Shown piece by piece: positions 6,263 to 7,021 of a stretch of DNA of 7,021 bases. Where the stretch lies: contig DEKS01000135.1 in assembly GCA_002354005.1 (NCBI GenBank), positions 1 through 7,021 on the forward strand, in the 5' to 3' direction. The notes below the pieces were generated by a model that searched no databases, was not told the DNA's origin, and saw only the letters and a program-made list of their open reading frames with translations. This stretch comes from Bacteroidales bacterium UBA2716 (GTDB taxonomy: Bacteria > Bacteroidota > Bacteroidia > Bacteroidales > UBA932). The stretch's first letter is position 1, and every line of letters starts with the position of its first letter. A program made the position numbers and the translations under genes.

Positions 6263-6640
6263 TTACTTGGTTGCTTTCTTCTTGTTGGCAACGGTCTTCT
6301 TCTTACCCTTGCGGGTACGGGCGTTGTTCTTGGTGCTCTGGCCGCGGACGGGCAGACCTGCACGGTGACGGATGCCTCTGTAGCAACCGATATCCATGAG
6401 GCGCTTGATGTCCATCTGGACAGCAGAACGGAGTTCACCCTCAATCTTGTACTCGTTGTTGATGAGGGTACGGATAGCGGCGATCTGCTCGTCGTTCCAG
6501 TCTCCGACTTTGATAGTGCGGTCGATGCCACAGGTGTCCAGAATCTTCCGGGCGCTACTGCGGCCGATTCCGAAGATATAGGTCAGGCCTATCTCTCCGT
6601 GTTTGTTGTTCGGTAAATCAACACCGGCTATTCTTGCCAT
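6263..6640 (-). CDS. rpsM: 30S ribosomal protein S13
   Basis: A small-subunit head protein that forms bridges to the 50S subunit and whose C-terminal tail reaches the P-site tRNA. The 125-aa protein is complete. It starts MARIAGVDLPNNKHGEIGLT and carries the helix-two-turn-helix region YIFGIGRSSARKIL (21-34), followed by the family signature RGIRHRAGLPVRGQ (88-101) and the RTRKGKK motif. The last 15 or so residues are almost all Lys, Ala and Thr, as expected for the rRNA/tRNA-contacting tail. It follows rpmJ by 32 nt, the largest gap in the ribosomal cluster, with an A/T-rich leader and no clear Shine-Dalgarno sequence. Confidence 0.98.
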   Translation of the reverse strand: MARIAGVDLPNNKHGEIGLTYIFGIGRSSARKILDTCGIDRTIKVGDWNDEQIAAIRTLINNEYKIEGELRSAVQMDIKRLMDIGCYRGIRHRAGLPVRGQSTKNNARTRKGKKKTVANKKKATK

Positions 6641-6672
6641 ATTCTATCTGTACTTTTTAATAGTTACACTTA

Positions 6673-6789
6673 TTAACCCTGGCGCATCTTGAACTTGGGG
6701 TTCTTCTTGCAGATAACGTACAGGCGGCCTTTACGCCGGACAATCTTGCAGTCTTCACTGCGTTTCTTGATGGAGGTCTTGACTTTCAT
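6673..6789 (-). CDS. rpmJ: 50S ribosomal protein L36
   Basis: The smallest large-subunit protein, bound to 23S rRNA near the peptidyl transferase region. Translation from the ATG at 6789 gives 38 aa: it opens MKVKTSIKKRSEDCKIVRRK, continues GRLYVICKKNPKFKMRQG, and ends at TAA (6675-6673). Length and the conserved RRKGRLYV and NPK...RQG parts identify it clearly. In the zinc-binding form (for example Thermus) the ligands are Cys11, Cys14, Cys27 and His32. Here only Cys14 and Cys27 remain, with Ser11 and Phe33 at the other places and one extra residue before the last ligand position. The zinc ribbon is therefore probably lost or altered, as in other Bacteroidota. It sits 13 nt after infA, the standard neighbour. 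Confidence 0.97.
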   Translation of the reverse strand: MKVKTSIKKRSEDCKIVRRKGRLYVICKKNPKFKMRQG

Positions 6790-6802
6790 CGTTATCTAGT
6801 TT

Positions 6803-7021
6803 TTATTTGTATCTGAAAGAAATTCTTCCTTTGGTTAAATCGTAAGGTGAGATTTCCACTTTGACCCGGTCACCGAGAAGGATATGGATAAAGTTCATCC
6901 TCATCTTACCAGAAATGTTGCAGAGGAGGACATGACCATTCTCCAGCTCCACGCGGAACATCGCATTGGGGAGGGTTTCGATCACCGTACCATCCTGCTC
7001 GATAGCTACTTGTTTGGACAT
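6803..7021 (-). CDS. infA: Translation initiation factor IF-1
   Basis: Binds the 30S A site during initiation and works with IF-2 and IF-3. The 72-aa protein is a single S1-like OB fold of normal length. Family features are the acidic N-terminal strand AIEQDGTVIETLPNAMFRVE (6-25), ENGH (27-30), SGKMRMNFI (37-45), GDRVKVEISPYDLTKGRI (50-67) and a basic end (RYK). The ATG lies exactly at the window edge (7021-7019). The reading frame looks complete because MSKQ aligns with the normal N-terminus, but the upstream sequence is not visible. Residues 31-35 (VLLCN) differ from the more common VxAH seen in E. coli; the effect is unknown. It is the first visible gene of the ribosomal cluster. Confidence 0.97.
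   Translation of the reverse strand: MSKQVAIEQDGTVIETLPNAMFRVELENGHVLLCNISGKMRMNFIHILLGDRVKVEISPYDLTKGRISFRYK

Noticed and set aside
5227..6399. Long open frame (390 codons) on the plus strand opposite rpsD and rpsK and part of rpsM
   Set aside because: It is antisense to two complete ribosomal genes and part of a third, and shows no recognisable domain. It arises from codon bias in GC-rich coding DNA.
6657..6676. Inverted repeat TTAATA/TATTAA between rpmJ and rpsM, considered as an S4-type regulatory leader
   Set aside because: Only six A/T pairs with an 8-nt loop, overlapping the rpmJ stop. It is too weak and too small to resemble the alpha operon pseudoknot.

Overview
The window is a gene-dense piece of chromosome from a Bacteroidota bacterium, most likely of the order Bacteroidales. 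Four things point there: both intergenic promoters match the Bacteroidota-specific pattern (TTTG around -33, TAnnTTTG around -7); gene starts have A/T-rich leaders, mostly without a clear Shine-Dalgarno sequence; the ribosomal proteins, the ROK kinase and the FucP-type transporter all resemble Bacteroidota versions; and the GH3 enzyme is a lipoprotein. The coding DNA is moderately GC-rich, which would suit an Alistipes- or RC9-like gut lineage, but genus cannot be fixed from this sequence. Every gene lies on the minus strand.

Reading in the direction of transcription (high to low coordinates), 7021-3723 is the distal end of the large ribosomal protein cluster, in the order infA, rpmJ, rpsM, rpsK, rpsD, rpoA, rplQ. 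Gaps are 2-32 nt, consistent with one transcript. rpmJ (38 codons) is easily missed because it is so short. A strong intrinsic terminator (3703-3669) lies 19 nt after rplQ. It is followed at once by a new promoter (about 3661-3627).

That promoter probably drives a three-gene sugar operon (3580-163): a FucP/GluP-type MFS sugar permease, a ROK-family sugar kinase, and a GH3 (NagZ-like) beta-N-acetylhexosaminidase lipoprotein. The last two overlap as TAATG, so they are probably translationally coupled. The set reads as release of a sugar outside the cytoplasm, import through the inner membrane, and phosphorylation. An amino sugar such as GlcNAc from peptidoglycan or host glycans would fit, but the substrate is inferred.

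The last 160 bases hold a hairpin after the GH3 gene, a very good Bacteroidota promoter overlapping that hairpin, a short leader hairpin, and a complete tRNA-Gly(GCC) with encoded CCA.

No mobile element, CRISPR array, repeat family or new system is visible, and no stretch over 300 bases lacks a gene. The points worth a second look are small: a tRNA promoter overlapping the upstream gene's 3' hairpin, a basic then Ala/Glu-rich tail on L17, a half-lost zinc site in L36, and a changed phosphate-binding motif in the ROK kinase.
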